Shown here: in pieces, positions 46,714 to 56,759 of the stretch | Layout of the letters: each line of letters opens with the position of its first letter | How positions within the stretch are numbered: the first letter of the stretch is position 1 | Assembly (NCBI GenBank): GCA_030248195.1 | Contig: JASAND010006790.1 | Location: 1-64,000, forward strand | Origin: Trissonchulus latispiculum | Taxonomy: Eukaryota > Nematoda > Enoplea > Enoplida > Ironidae | Length of the DNA: 64,000 nucleotides | Direction: 5' to 3' | Notes under the pieces: model-generated | Databases searched by the model: none | The model's input: the letters and a program-made list of their open reading frames with translations, nothing else | What the model was told of the DNA's origin: nothing | Translations under genes and position numbers: made by a program

Positions 46714-47550
46714 CTAAAAAAACCAATTATAAAAATGTTTTACACTTTTCGAAAAAACCAATTATAGTAATGTTTTAAATTTTTCAACATTTCTACATTT
46801 TCTAACTTTTACAAGAAATCAACCAATCACTATTTCACATCTCAATGCAAACAAAACTGTTTTTTAAGTTTTTAGTTTGGTAACATAAAACTTTACTATG
46901 GTTGTAACAAGTTAGAAAAAAGTAGGAAACTTGACCTAATGTTTAAAAACTTATAATTGGTTATTTCAAACTTTAACGATTGATTGTACAATGTTGGCTG
47001 ACTGTAAAAAGTTGATTTTAACTTTAGTTGGTCAAATTTTCCGTGCTCATACAGTTCCTGTTTTTTAAATTAACTTTTCATAGTCCAACAAGTTTTTACA
47101 ATTATTTCACGATCAACCAAACATTAAAGTTTGAAATAACCAATTATATATATATTTAAATTGTTTAAATTTTTCAACATTAGGTGAAAAGTTAGTACTT
47201 TTCCTACTTTCTTCTAACTTTTTACAATCAATTTTACAACCATAATAAAGTTTTAAGTTATCAAACTAAAAACTTAAAAACAGTTTTGTTTGCATTGAGA
47301 TGTGAAATAATAATTGGTTGATTGCTTGTAAAGGTTAGAAAATGTAGCAAATGTTGAAAAATTTGAAACATTATTATAATTGGTTATTTCGAAAAATTTA
47401 AAACATTATTACTATTGGTTATTTCGAAAAGTTTAAAACGTTTTTATAATTGGTTATTTCAAATTTTAATGTTTGGTTGATCGTAAAATGATTGTAAAAG
47501 GTTTGCTGACTATATTTAAAAAAACAGGAACTGTATGAGCATTGAAAATT
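46714..47550. repeat. Nested inverted repeats with AACCAATTATA modules
   Basis: 46714-46905 is mirrored by 47275-47460 (GAAATAACCAATTATAAAAA-type modules). A second pair, near 47030-47060 and 47515-47550 (containing CAGGAACTGTATGAGC), is also inverted. AACCAATTAT/ATAATTGGTT occurs at least six times. Looks like two overlapping foldback elements just upstream of the LTR. Confidence 0.65.
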
Positions 47551-47804
47551 TGAATTTGATAATGAAAATTGAAAAGTAGGTTTCAGAATTTCAGGAAAAC
47601 TGTTGAATAATTCAAGTTTAACCGTAGTTCTACAGTTTTCCTGAACAAAATACGGAATTTAAGAATTTGGAAAATAGGAAAGGGAAAAGTTTTGGGTTTT
47701 TTGTTTTTTAATTTTGGTGTGGGAAATTGTGTGTTCTGTTTGGGATATACATTTAAACTTTCACATATACTTATATACACCATATTAAAAGTTGTCTACT
47801 AATG

Positions 47805-48355
47805 TGTTTACGTAATAACGGTTGATGTGCCTCAGGTGGTGCGGTGAACGGCCAACTATTTTCATTCAATCGTGTTGGTCGTTCGTCGGCTGACAAATGG
47901 CCTGTCAACCGATAGTGTTCCTTTTATAAGAAAACAGAAACCCATTAAAATTCACCCCCATTCAAACTTAAATTTCACCTCTTATCACCCCTATTTATTC
48001 CTTCAGGGCATTCTGTTTTCCTATAAAAGGAAATGCTCATTCACTGTAAGTAGTCATTGTCTGAAGAATAAAAGACATTACGGACTTGTTGAATTTCCAA
48101 ACTTGGGTTAATCTTGAATACCAGACAAATCGACTACTTGGGTGAAACGAGCTAACAGCAACTTGGGCCAATCAACTTGGGTTAATCTACGTATACTTAT
48201 ATACGTAAAGAACTTGGGTAAACCCTCAGCTATAACGACTAATTTGGGCTAATCAAACTTGGGTTAATCTAAACCTCAGCTAAACTACGTAACCTTATTT
48301 AACAAACTTGGGCAAACCCCACAACTTCAGTACTTACGTACGTCTAACCGTTACA
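47805..48355 (+). repeat. 5' LTR of the Gypsy-class element (left border approximate)
   Basis: The right border is firm: it ends ...CGTTACA, then TTTT, then the primer site. TATAAAAG at 48022-48029 and AATAAA at 48067-48072 place U3, R and U5. U5 holds eight loose copies of AACTTGGGTTAATC. The left border near TGTTTACG (47805) is a guess because no 3' LTR is available for comparison. Confidence 0.6.
48022..48029 (+). promoter_or_regulatory. LTR TATA box inside a 20-bp inverted repeat
   Basis: TATAAAAG at the usual distance before the presumed R start. The surrounding TTCTGTTTTCCTATAAAAGG (48011-48030) is mirrored at 47921-47940 with one mismatch. Confidence 0.6.
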
Positions 48356-48359
48356 TTTT

Positions 48360-48377
48360 TGGAGGTTCCACCGAGAT
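48360..48377 (+). other. Primer binding site complementary to tRNA-Gln
   Basis: TGGAGGTTCCACCGAGAT complements the 3' end (including CCA) of eukaryotic tRNA-Gln over 18 nt, judged from known tRNA-Gln sequence. It starts 4 nt after the LTR end, as in many Gypsy elements. Confidence 0.75.
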
Positions 48378-48379
48378 CC

Positions 48380-51300
48380 AATCTTGCCGTGGACTCGGGA
48401 AAATTATCTCAACAACTGTCAGAAAAGAGTACGACTCAAGCGACCGGATCCACGCTAGAGTCGGAAAATTGTGACAAGAAGTTGCCAGAAGAACTCCCAG
48501 CCTCTGCGACAGAATTACAGATTTCGGGACAGTCTACCCAGACTGATTACCTCGTGGCCCGTTCCCACGAATTTACAGAGAGAATCCAGAAGCTCAGCAC
48601 TAAAATAGCTGAGTCAACTGAACGATTGCAGGAAATACGACAGTATACAGCATCAATTTCCCCGGGAAGAAACCCAGAGACCACTGCTAAACTGAAGACT
48701 GAAGATTCCACTTCCGACAGTGAAGATTCCGCGGAAACAGCCTTTTCCGGTTTTAGCCAATCTGATATTGACGAAACCGAGAGAATACTCACCCACATGA
48801 CTACGCCACCACCAGGACAAGTACCAGATTTTTCCCAACTTCAAGCGGCCCTACAGACCCTCCCTGACAGCCTGAAGCGAGCTATGTCAGGACTAAGTGG
48901 TGTAACCAGCCTTCTGGGACTAAAATATTCCGGACAGGCTCAAGAAAGTTGGAAGGAATTCATAGATTCGTTCGATATCATCGGAACCGCACATAACTGG
49001 GCTCCAGATGATAAAGCCAGGATGCTCCCAGTCTGTCTGCAGGGACAGGCAAGGGATACTTATGCTGCCCTGGATGCCGCTACTAAGGCTAACTACAGCA
49101 ATCTAATAAGGGCGTTAAAAAGCGCCCTGGAGCCAGCAGAAATGGCTCGGTTTAAGAGTGCTCAATTACATCGACGCACGCAACAACTACATGAAAGAGT
49201 CTCCGATTTCGGAGCAAATATCAAGAAATTAGTAAAGGGAGCCTACCCAGCATTTGACGCCGGCCACCAAGAGCAACTCTGTCTCGAATTCTTCATTGCG
49301 GGCCTCCTACCGCATTATGGTCGACTCGTCATGGCAAAGGAACCTAAGAATTTTGAAGATGCGCTGAAATATGCCAAACTCATCGAAGCTGGTGAATATT
49401 TAACAGCCGGCCTTACCCCCTCAGGTACTGCACCTGCTGGAGCTATGGTAGAGGCTGTGACCACAGCAAGAACAAATAACCCGGAAGACAAAGCTTGGAA
49501 AGAAGCATTCAAAGAGATTAACGATAAATTGCAGAAACTTACCATGGACCAACAGCGCCAAAATGGATACGTCCTAGGCTTAATGGAGAGGTCGCCAGCT
49601 CCTTCCCAATCGCCTCAAGAACGAAGAGAATCCAACGTTCGGTCCAACAGCGCACGAGGCTGGACAACAGACAGTCGTATTATCTGTCACTACTGTAAAA
49701 AGCCGGGTCATTTTGTTATCAACTGTAGGAAACGGAAGCGTGACCGTGAAGCCCAGGGTTCAAACAGTGGCACCAATAACTGGCGCCAAAGCCCTACAAA
49801 TCAATCAAACTGGAGGAATCGTGGAAACAGTAGACCAAATCCGCCGACTGGGGTGTCTCGTAATCAAACCAATCAGCGGTCCTACGCCGTCGGGACGAAT
49901 ATTACAGAATCGCTAGAAAATGAAGAAGCCAATACCGATATTGCCGACTTACAGGAGACAATCAAAATGCTCACAGAACAGAACCAGCAACTGCTAAATA
50001 ATCAATACTCGGATTTTGTGGGGAGCATAACTGTTCTACCTACTGTGACCAATAATCGGCAGAACGAGACATGCGAGCATAACAAGGACTCACACGGACC
50101 CGATTTAGACGCAACCCCAGACAGAACTCCAGTTTATGATAAAGGGACAGCTGAGAAGTCTCAGGTGGCCAAGTCTACAAGACGGAGATCACGCCAAGGA
50201 CGAAGAAGACATACAAAATCCTGTGACGGTGAGCAGGGAGAATCCCGGCGAAGTAATGAAAATCTGCACTCGGTCGGCTTCTTCGGCGGTCAATTTCCCA
50301 AGTTAATCCTCCTTGTTCTAGCCATCTGCCTGATAACACCAGTTACATCAGTCCGAAGCATCAATGAAATGGCAAGCGGACCGATGGTGTGTCAAACGGA
50401 GCAAGGCAGAGCTCTGTGGCGATTGCCTGGACGCCTCCAGTGCAGTTCCACCACGACCCCTACTCGCAGAGAGTTGGAGGATGTAGAGTTAACTCTCTAC
50501 AAACGGAACTACGTGAAATATAAGTCCCAAGCCTGGAAATGTACTATCGTGAAACAGACTGTTCGTACATTCACCTACTTCTTTGCGAACTACCACTTAA
50601 AAGAGGAAGAAAAGCACGATTTGAGAGTAACAGGAACCGAGTGCGAATCTATGAGGAGATTCCACCAGTGTGATGCGGGACCTCTTACATTACGTGGTGG
50701 CCTATGGCAGACAGACAACGAAGTGAATTACGAATATTCTGGGGGAGGTATTAACTGCTGCCATTGGCACAGTTACACCGCCACCAATTGCTTCATGTAC
50801 GAAGCATTTGTCTACAAGCGTCACAGTAGTGACAGTATGGAATCTACAGCCGGATGGGTAGAACACTGCGACTACAGATCTGGTGGTTGCCAACTCCGCG
50901 ACGGAAGCTACCTACTATGGGAACCAAACCAGGACGAGCGATGTGAATTCCTCGAATGGCAAACATTGTCAGGCGAAATGTGGGGAACTAACTGGTTAGC
51001 AGACAATGACCAATTAGCACTTACGTTCAAAAGCGGAAAATTTGCAAAAGATTGTGTCGGCCGCACCATTCAGCTCACTGATCAAGGTATCCCCGTGCGA
51101 CTGAAAACACCAGACTACAAAACTAAACGATCAACATCAAACTTTACGACCCCAGAACAACTGATGGCTAAACTCCAGAAAACAGAAAATGTAGGACCCC
51201 AGCTTAAACAGTGGGCTATCAACAACGGGATCGTAACGACTGATCTAATGGCTTCGTCATTACAAGCACAAGAATTTAAACTTGAACGGAACCTAAACTT

Positions 51301-54300
51301 TGCCTTCAAACAGGCAATGAACGCTGCCTGCCGCTCTATGGCAACAATAATGGAAGTCCTCAAAGCGGATATGATGGCAAATCCAACCCTAGCGATCAGA
51401 GCGATCTTAGGCCGGAACGACATTATCGCACGGGCAGGAGGAAACGTCATATCCACATGGCCATGCCAAGAAATCGAACAGGGATTTTACCACTTCGAAC
51501 CAATGAACGAGTCCTGTAGCATGGAAATCCCAATCAAATTCCTGCTGAATTCACAGGAATACTCAGCCTATCTCGATCCTATTACCAATATTGTACATAA
51601 AAACCCTTATCCAGTCGACTGCCGACTGAATAGAGAAATCCCAGTGCAGTTGCATGGGAAAATGTACACATATCAGAGTGAAACAGGCGACATAACGCCG
51701 TTATTACACATTCCAGAACTAAGGGCATTCTCCTGGAATACGACCGAACCTTGGAGCTTCCAACCTACCATCTTTAGTCAAATAGTCATGTACAATTTTT
51801 CCGAAATTACTTCGGAAATTAGCCTAAATGAAATTATCGGAGGTCTCCAATACCAACAGAAGATACTGCAGGAACTCAGTGATCGCACCACTCGAAAATC
51901 ACCTAAACAAGCTGCCCAAGGAGTGGTTACCGGAATCATGAATAAAGGGTTCTTTGGATTTCTCCATGGATTCTCAGTTAGCCCCTGGCAGTTGTGGGTA
52001 TTCCTAGTCTGTGCTTACGTCACCCTCAGCTTCCTGTTACTACACTGCTGCCCAAATAACATCCGGGATGGTCTTACCTTCAACCTACCACGTTCATGGC
52101 CTCATTTTCGGAGGTGGGCACATAAACGTAAGCGCTCTACTTCCAGGGCCCTAATGCTAAGGTTTAGAAGACAAAAGCGAAGCAGCCCAAACGGAAGTTC
52201 TAATAATAATGAAGACTTAGATGAGCAGGAAATGGTCATTCTACCACCATCCTGCCCACCAGCATCAGCCCCCAGTCTCATAGAAAGGGTACGACGCATG
52301 TCTACTCCGGCACGAGTCCCTACAATACTACATATACCTGCTTTTACTCCGGAAGAAGATACAGCGATCAATGATATTCCAAGAACGGAGCATTTGTACC
52401 CACAAAAGGACCTCAAAGTAGACCAACATACGCAAGTTTCACCAGCAATGACAACTTTCCTACCCTCGCATGCGCCAAACATAACGACGCGTACCACGTA
52501 CTGGCCAGATACGTTAAACTCACCAAATCAACGAGAAACCACTAACTGCACCGGACAAAGCTCAACGGCAATACCAATTAAGATAAATTCTATGCCAATA
52601 AAGGCCCTGGTAGACACTGGCTCAACTATTACTCTAATTGACGAAACTATCTACCGAAGACTACAACTCCACAGTTCAACAACACTGGCTCAAGAAAAGT
52701 CAAATGTATCTGCAACTAGCATGACAGGGCACGAGCTGGCTATATCCGGTAAATCTGTCATACCACTACAAGTTGGAAGTCAGATTTTGGACCACTCGAC
52801 ATACATAGTCTCGAAATCACCTCACGAATGTATCTTAGGGACTGACTTCCTCAAACGACTGGGTCCTATCACAATTGACTTACAAAACGAAACAGTAACT
52901 ATTCACAAACAAAAGAACGCTACCACAGAAAAGCATCCTACTGCCATCATTAACGAAACCATGACGATACCCCCTAGAACTCAGGTAACATTCTCTTGCA
53001 AAGTCAAAGGATCAATCTCTGAGGGCGTTCTTGAACCTAACCCTCGCTTCGAAGCTGCAACCGGTCTATATGTAGCAAGAGCACTTGTTAAAAATGGGCC
53101 TCAAATTCCAGTCAGGGTTATGAACACCAGCCATGCACCAATAAAAATCTATGCAAGGACAAACATTGGATCTATATGTGCCATTCAGCAGATCAGCAGC
53201 AAAGTGGACAACGAAGGAGAATCGGAGCCGCATCCTCTATCTGGTATTGACCTGAGTTCCGCAGAATTAACATCACCACAACAAAATAAACTGTTACAGC
53301 TACTTAATCAGTACATTGATGTTTTTGCGAAAGATGACAACGACGTTGGCTGCGCTACCGCCATCAAACATTCTATTGACACTGGTGATCATAAACCTAT
53401 TTACCAACGCCCATATAGGACACCAGTCTCGCTCCGCTCAACTGTAGCCCAGAAAATCCAAGACTGGGTCAAACATAAAATCGTCGAACCGAGCTCATCT
53501 CCGTGGGCTTCCCCAATTGTCCTAGTTTCCAAAAAAGACGGTACAATTCGTATTTGTGTGGACTTTCGAAAAATAAACGCCATAACGAAACGTGACGTCT
53601 TCCCTCTACCAAGGATCGACGACCTCCTAGACTCATTAGGAAAAGCCAACTTCTTCAGTACTCTTGACTTACAGTCAGGATACTATAACGTACAGATGAG
53701 CGATCAAGATAAAGAGAAAACGGCATTCATCTGTGAAGAAGGACTATTCCATTACAACGTCATGCCATTCGGCCTTACAAATGCACCTGCCACTTTTCAG
53801 AGATTAATGAACATTGTTCTCTCTGGATTGCAGACTAAGTTCTGCTTATGCTACCTAGACGATATTATCATATTCTCTCCTACGTTCGAACAACACTTAT
53901 CTGATATCTCGAACGTACTGCAACGGCTAAGAGATCACCGCTTAAAGCTGAAAGCCAAGAAGTGTCACTTTGCTTGCCGTACCGTCAGCTATCTTGGACA
54001 TACAATCTCCAAGAATGGACTGCAACCAGAAAACGATAAAATTGCCAAAGTTCGCGATTATCCTGCGCCAACCAACCTTACAGAATTAAGGAGCTTCCTT
54101 GGCCTTGCCTCATATTACAGAAGATTCATTAAGAACTTTGCCCAGGTAGCCTACCCACTCTACTCTCTATTAAAAAAGGAAAACCAATATCAGTGGACAG
54201 AAGACTGTGAACACAGCTTTTCAACCCTGAAAGAGTGCCTCACTACCGCACCAATCCTTGCTTTTCCAGATACAAACCGTCCGTATATCTTACAGACGGA

Positions 54301-55621
54301 TGCCAGTGGATTTGGCTTGGGCGCGGTTCTCTCCCAACTTGACGCCCTCAATAAAGAACATCCAGTGGCCTATGCCAGTCGCACCCTAACAAAGGCGGAG
54401 AAAAACTACCCTGTCATAGAACTCGAAACGTTGGCTATAGTGTTCGGGGTAAAATACTTCCGCCATCTCATATACGGGCAAAAGATCACCATTATCACGG
54501 ATCACAGCCCTCTGCGGTGGCTTATGACGGTAAAATCGCCAAGCGGACGCCTAATGAGATGGATACTGCAGCTACAAGAGTACAAGCTTGATATACAATA
54601 TAAACCCGGAAAGAAACACGGTAACGCTGATGCCATGTCACGACTACCTTCCCACTTACCAGGAGTAAATGATACAGCGAACATAGTTTTGGCAATAACT
54701 CTCAAAGACGTCACTTCCTTGCATACAATGCAACGAGAACAATCCGATATTAAGCAATTCCTTGACTACCTACAAACTGGCTCCCTGCCAGAAGACCTAA
54801 CGCAAGCAACTCGCATTGCAATTAAAGCAGCACGCTTCTTCATAGAGGACGGACTCCTGTATCATGAATATCCCCATGCCAACAAACCAGGAAAACTATT
54901 TGTCCAACTAGTTATTCCGACAATCCTCACATATGAAGTTTTTAAAGCATGCCACGAAGACATCACAGCGGGACATTTGGGTTTTGAAAAGACCTACCTA
55001 AAAATCCTGAGCCGTTATTGGTGGAATACTATAAGGAAAGACATCAAGGACTGGTGCAAAAGCTGTGAAGCCTGTATCCGCAAGAAGAATCCTCCGAAGG
55101 CAATACGTGCCCCGCTGGTGTCAATCCCTGTCGAAGGTCCGTGGGATCGCGTAGCCGTTGACATACTTGGACCACTGCCTCAGACAGAAGAAGGTTACAA
55201 ATATATAATAGTATTTACGGAATACCTTACCAAGTGGGTGGAAGCATTTCCGCTTATTGACACCAAGTCGGAAACCATAGCTAAGGTCTTCGTCGAGCAA
55301 ATAGTCTGCCGCTATTCTTGTCCAAAAGAACTGCTTTCAGACCGTGGGGCAAACTTCCTCAGTACCCTCATGGCTGAAACATGTAACCTTCTAGGAGTTA
55401 CTAAGATCAACACCACAGCTTACCACCCACAGACGGATGGCCAATGTGAACGATTCAACGGGACGCTCATGCAAATGCTTAGCAAGTATGTCTCGCATAC
55501 GCAGAAAGATTGGTCCAGCTTTATCAACTTTTGTCTCTTTGCATATCGAACCTCAGTGCACTCATCCACTTTAGACACTCCTTTCTTCCTAAACTTTGGC
55601 CGTGAAGCAAGACTACAGTAG
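48380..55621 (+). CDS. Gag - envelope-like glycoprotein - Pro - RT - RNase H - integrase polyprotein
   Basis: Residues are counted from codon 48308; the frame is open from before the primer site, and the first in-frame ATG is at 48797. Order: acidic coiled-coil-like N-terminus; Gag capsid (about 205-395, ESWKEFIDSFDIIGTA); CCHC knuckle (C460, C463, H468, C473); basic linker; hydrophobic signal/TM1 (663-682); Cys-rich ectodomain with NFT, NES, NTT and NFS glycosylation sites and a dibasic KTKR at 938-941; TM2 (1227-1249); aspartic protease DTGS (1436); RT with YLDD (1849); RNase H (first Asp 1998); integrase HHCC and D2285, D2345, E2381 (DD35E spacing). It stops within integrase after FLNFGREARLQ, losing perhaps 150 or more residues. 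Glycoproteins of LTR elements usually follow pol; here it sits between gag and protease with no stop. Glycoprotein family unassigned. Confidence 0.85.
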   Translation, partial: NLAVDSGKLSQQLSEKSTTQATGSTLESENCDKKLPEELPASATELQISGQSTQTDYLVARSHEFTERIQKLSTKIAESTERLQEIRQYTASISPGRNPETTAKLKTEDSTSDSEDSAETAFSGFSQSDIDETERILTHMTTPPPGQVPDFSQLQAALQTLPDSLKRAMSGLSGVTSLLGLKYSGQAQESWKEFIDSFDIIGTAHNWAPDDKARMLPVCLQGQARDTYAALDAATKANYSNLIRALKSALEPAEMARFKSAQLHRRTQQLHERVSDFGANIKKLVKGAYPAFDAGHQEQLCLEFFIAGLLPHYGRLVMAKEPKNFEDALKYAKLIEAGEYLTAGLTPSGTAPAGAMVEAVTTARTNNPEDKAWKEAFKEINDKLQKLTMDQQRQNGYVLGLMERSPAPSQSPQERRESNVRSNSARGWTTDSRIICHYCKKPGHFVINCRKRKRDREAQGSNSGTNNWRQSPTNQSNWRNRGNSRPNPPTGVSRNQTNQRSYAVGTNITESLENEEANTDIADLQETIKMLTEQNQQLLNNQYSDFVGSITVLPTVTNNRQNETCEHNKDSHGPDLDATPDRTPVYDKGTAEKSQVAKSTRRRSRQGRRRHTKSCDGEQGESRRSNENLHSVGFFGGQFPKLILLVLAICLITPVTSVRSINEMASGPMVCQTEQGRALWRLPGRLQCSSTTTPTRRELEDVELTLYKRNYVKYKSQAWKCTIVKQTVRTFTYFFANYHLKEEEKHDLRVTGTECESMRRFHQCDAGPLTLRGGLWQTDNEVNYEYSGGGINCCHWHSYTATNCFMYEAFVYKRHSSDSMESTAGWVEHCDYRSGGCQLRDGSYLLWEPNQDERCEFLEWQTLSGEMWGTNWLADNDQLALTFKSGKFAKDCVGRTIQLTDQGIPVRLKTPDYKTKRSTSNFTTPEQLMAKLQKTENVGPQLKQWAINNGIVTTDLMASSLQAQEFKLERNLNFAFKQAMNAACRSMATIMEVLKADMMANPTLAIRAILGRNDIIARAGGNVISTWPCQEIEQGFYHFEPMNESCSMEIPIKFLLNSQEYSAYLDPITNIVHKNPYPVDCRLNREIPVQLHGKMYTYQSETGDITPLLHIPELRAFSWNTTEPWSFQPTIFSQIVMYNFSEITSEISLNEIIGGLQYQQKILQELSDRTTRKSPKQAAQGVVTGIMNKGFFGFLHGFSVSPWQLWVFLVCAYVTLSFLLLHCCPNNIRDGLTFNLPRSWPHFRRWAHKRKRSTSRALMLRFRRQKRSSPNGSSNNNEDLDEQEMVILPPSCPPASAPSLIERVRRMSTPARVPTILHIPAFTPEEDTAINDIPRTEHLYPQKDLKVDQHTQVSPAMTTFLPSHAPNITTRTTYWPDTLNSPNQRETTNCTGQSSTAIPIKINSMPIKALVDTGSTITLIDETIYRRLQLHSSTTLAQEKSNVSATSMTGHELAISGKSVIPLQVGSQILDHSTYIVSKSPHECILGTDFLKRLGPITIDLQNETVTIHKQKNATTEKHPTAIINETMTIPPRTQVTFSCKVKGSISEGVLEPNPRFEAATGLYVARALVKNGPQIPVRVMNTSHAPIKIYARTNIGSICAIQQISSKVDNEGESEPHPLSGIDLSSAELTSPQQNKLLQLLNQYIDVFAKDDNDVGCATAIKHSIDTGDHKPIYQRPYRTPVSLRSTVAQKIQDWVKHKIVEPSSSPWASPIVLVSKKDGTIRICVDFRKINAITKRDVFPLPRIDDLLDSLGKANFFSTLDLQSGYYNVQMSDQDKEKTAFICEEGLFHYNVMPFGLTNAPATFQRLMNIVLSGLQTKFCLCYLDDIIIFSPTFEQHLSDISNVLQRLRDHRLKLKAKKCHFACRTVSYLGHTISKNGLQPENDKIAKVRDYPAPTNLTELRSFLGLASYYRRFIKNFAQVAYPLYSLLKKENQYQWTEDCEHSFSTLKECLTTAPILAFPDTNRPYILQTDASGFGLGAVLSQLDALNKEHPVAYASRTLTKAEKNYPVIELETLAIVFGVKYFRHLIYGQKITIITDHSPLRWLMTVKSPSGRLMRWILQLQEYKLDIQYKPGKKHGNADAMSRLPSHLPGVNDTANIVLAITLKDVTSLHTMQREQSDIKQFLDYLQTGSLPEDLTQATRIAIKAARFFIEDGLLYHEYPHANKPGKLFVQLVIPTILTYEVFKACHEDITAGHLGFEKTYLKILSRYWWNTIRKDIKDWCKSCEACIRKKNPPKAIRAPLVSIPVEGPWDRVAVDILGPLPQTEEGYKYIIVFTEYLTKWVEAFPLIDTKSETIAKVFVEQIVCRYSCPKELLSDRGANFLSTLMAETCNLLGVTKINTTAYHPQTDGQCERFNGTLMQMLSKYVSHTQKDWSSFINFCLFAYRTSVHSSTLDTPFFLNFGREARLQ

Positions 55622-55940
55622 CGGCGCCAGGAATTTTTGAAGGGGGGGGCCCGACCCAAAACTCCGGCGACCTTTTTTTGGGAAATTCAAAATTTTTGCC
55701 ACATTTTAGCAAATTTTACCTTCATTTCCCAAAAAATTCTCATATTTTAGCAAAAATTTTTCGATTTTTAGCAAAAATTTTTCGATTTTTGGCAAAAATT
55801 TGCCGATTTTTTAAAAAAAGTCTTAAAAACACTCAAATTATGCATATAAACAGCTGAAAAATTTTTCAAGGGGGGGGGGGCCCGACACCCCAAAGGGAGG
55901 GGCCCAAATCGCAAAGGGGGGGGACCGGGTCCCCCGGGGG
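55616..55940. repeat. Poly-G MITE-like sequence abutting the truncated integrase
   Basis: Starts CAGTAGCGGCGCCAGGAATT, resembling the ends of the hAT MITEs in this window, and carries G-runs at both ends. It creates the stop codon that closes the retroelement frame. No matching right terminal repeat or target duplication was found, so this may be a recombination junction. Confidence 0.5.
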
Positions 55941-55949
55941 CAAGGTGAC

Positions 55950-56740
55950 TTAATCCACTATGCTGGCGACATCGCGAAAATTCAGCGGTTATATAGCGGA
56001 GAAATTTGGCGAAATGTCGCTAGGACTCGACGCCTGCGACAAAAGCGAAATTATCGCATATAATATATATATATAATAATAATATATATATAACATATAT
56101 AATAGTAGAATATCGGGGATAAGTTGTCCAGAGTGTTCGCGAGCGCGACAATCGCTGACTCTTGACGAGTGTCGTGCAAAATTAATGAAATATCGCTAGT
56201 TCCCTAGTGTTCAACGACAATCGTCAACGTCAAACATCCGCGATTGTCGCGAATGGTCTTTGCACGACATCGCCAATACTTGTGATAATCTCGGACTAGT
56301 TTTGGCGACACCGCGCCAAATTTCTGCGATAATCGTAGAATTTTCGTGATCTCTAGACGAATAATGGCAACATGTCGCAAAATGGTCCTATTTTAAATTT
56401 ATTATATTGTAGCTTTTAAAAGGTATTACGTATATGCAATTATATAGTACATGTGGGCTAATTTTGGCGTATTTTAGGTCTAGAACAAATTTGTCAATTT
56501 CTAAGTCCTGTTTTCGCATAGGAAAACCATTGACAGAAGCTTTTGAGTAGGTTTAATGTACTGTACATCGGAAAAAGAGCATTTTAGCTAAAACGTTTGA
56601 GTACAGTTTATGGGACCCTCCCCCAAATTTTGGATTTTGGTGGGGCCTCCAAAGCCAAATTTGGACTTTCTGCTCGCTCCCCCCAGCCCAAACAGATGGT
56701 ACACCTAGAAAAATATGTCAAAAATCCTGGGTGGGGGTTA
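55950..56740. other. Non-coding stretch rich in TCGC/GCGA motifs
   Basis: 55960-56380 has repeated GCGACAATCGC / GCGATTGTCGC-type inverted motifs and a (TA)n block at about 56063-56100. No gene. Confidence 0.4.
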
Positions 56741-56759
56741 AGTTGGTCAAAATTTTGAG

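Larger units (their letters stand above)
47805..55621 (+). mobile_element. Ty3/Gypsy-class LTR retroelement with an envelope-like domain, truncated at 3' end
   Basis: Contains the LTR, primer site and one continuous gag-glycoprotein-pol frame. The integrase C-terminal part, 3' UTR, polypurine tract and 3' LTR are missing. Sequence after 55615 is an unrelated poly-G repeat. The open frame without a stop over more than 7 kb argues for recent insertion or selection. Confidence 0.85.
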
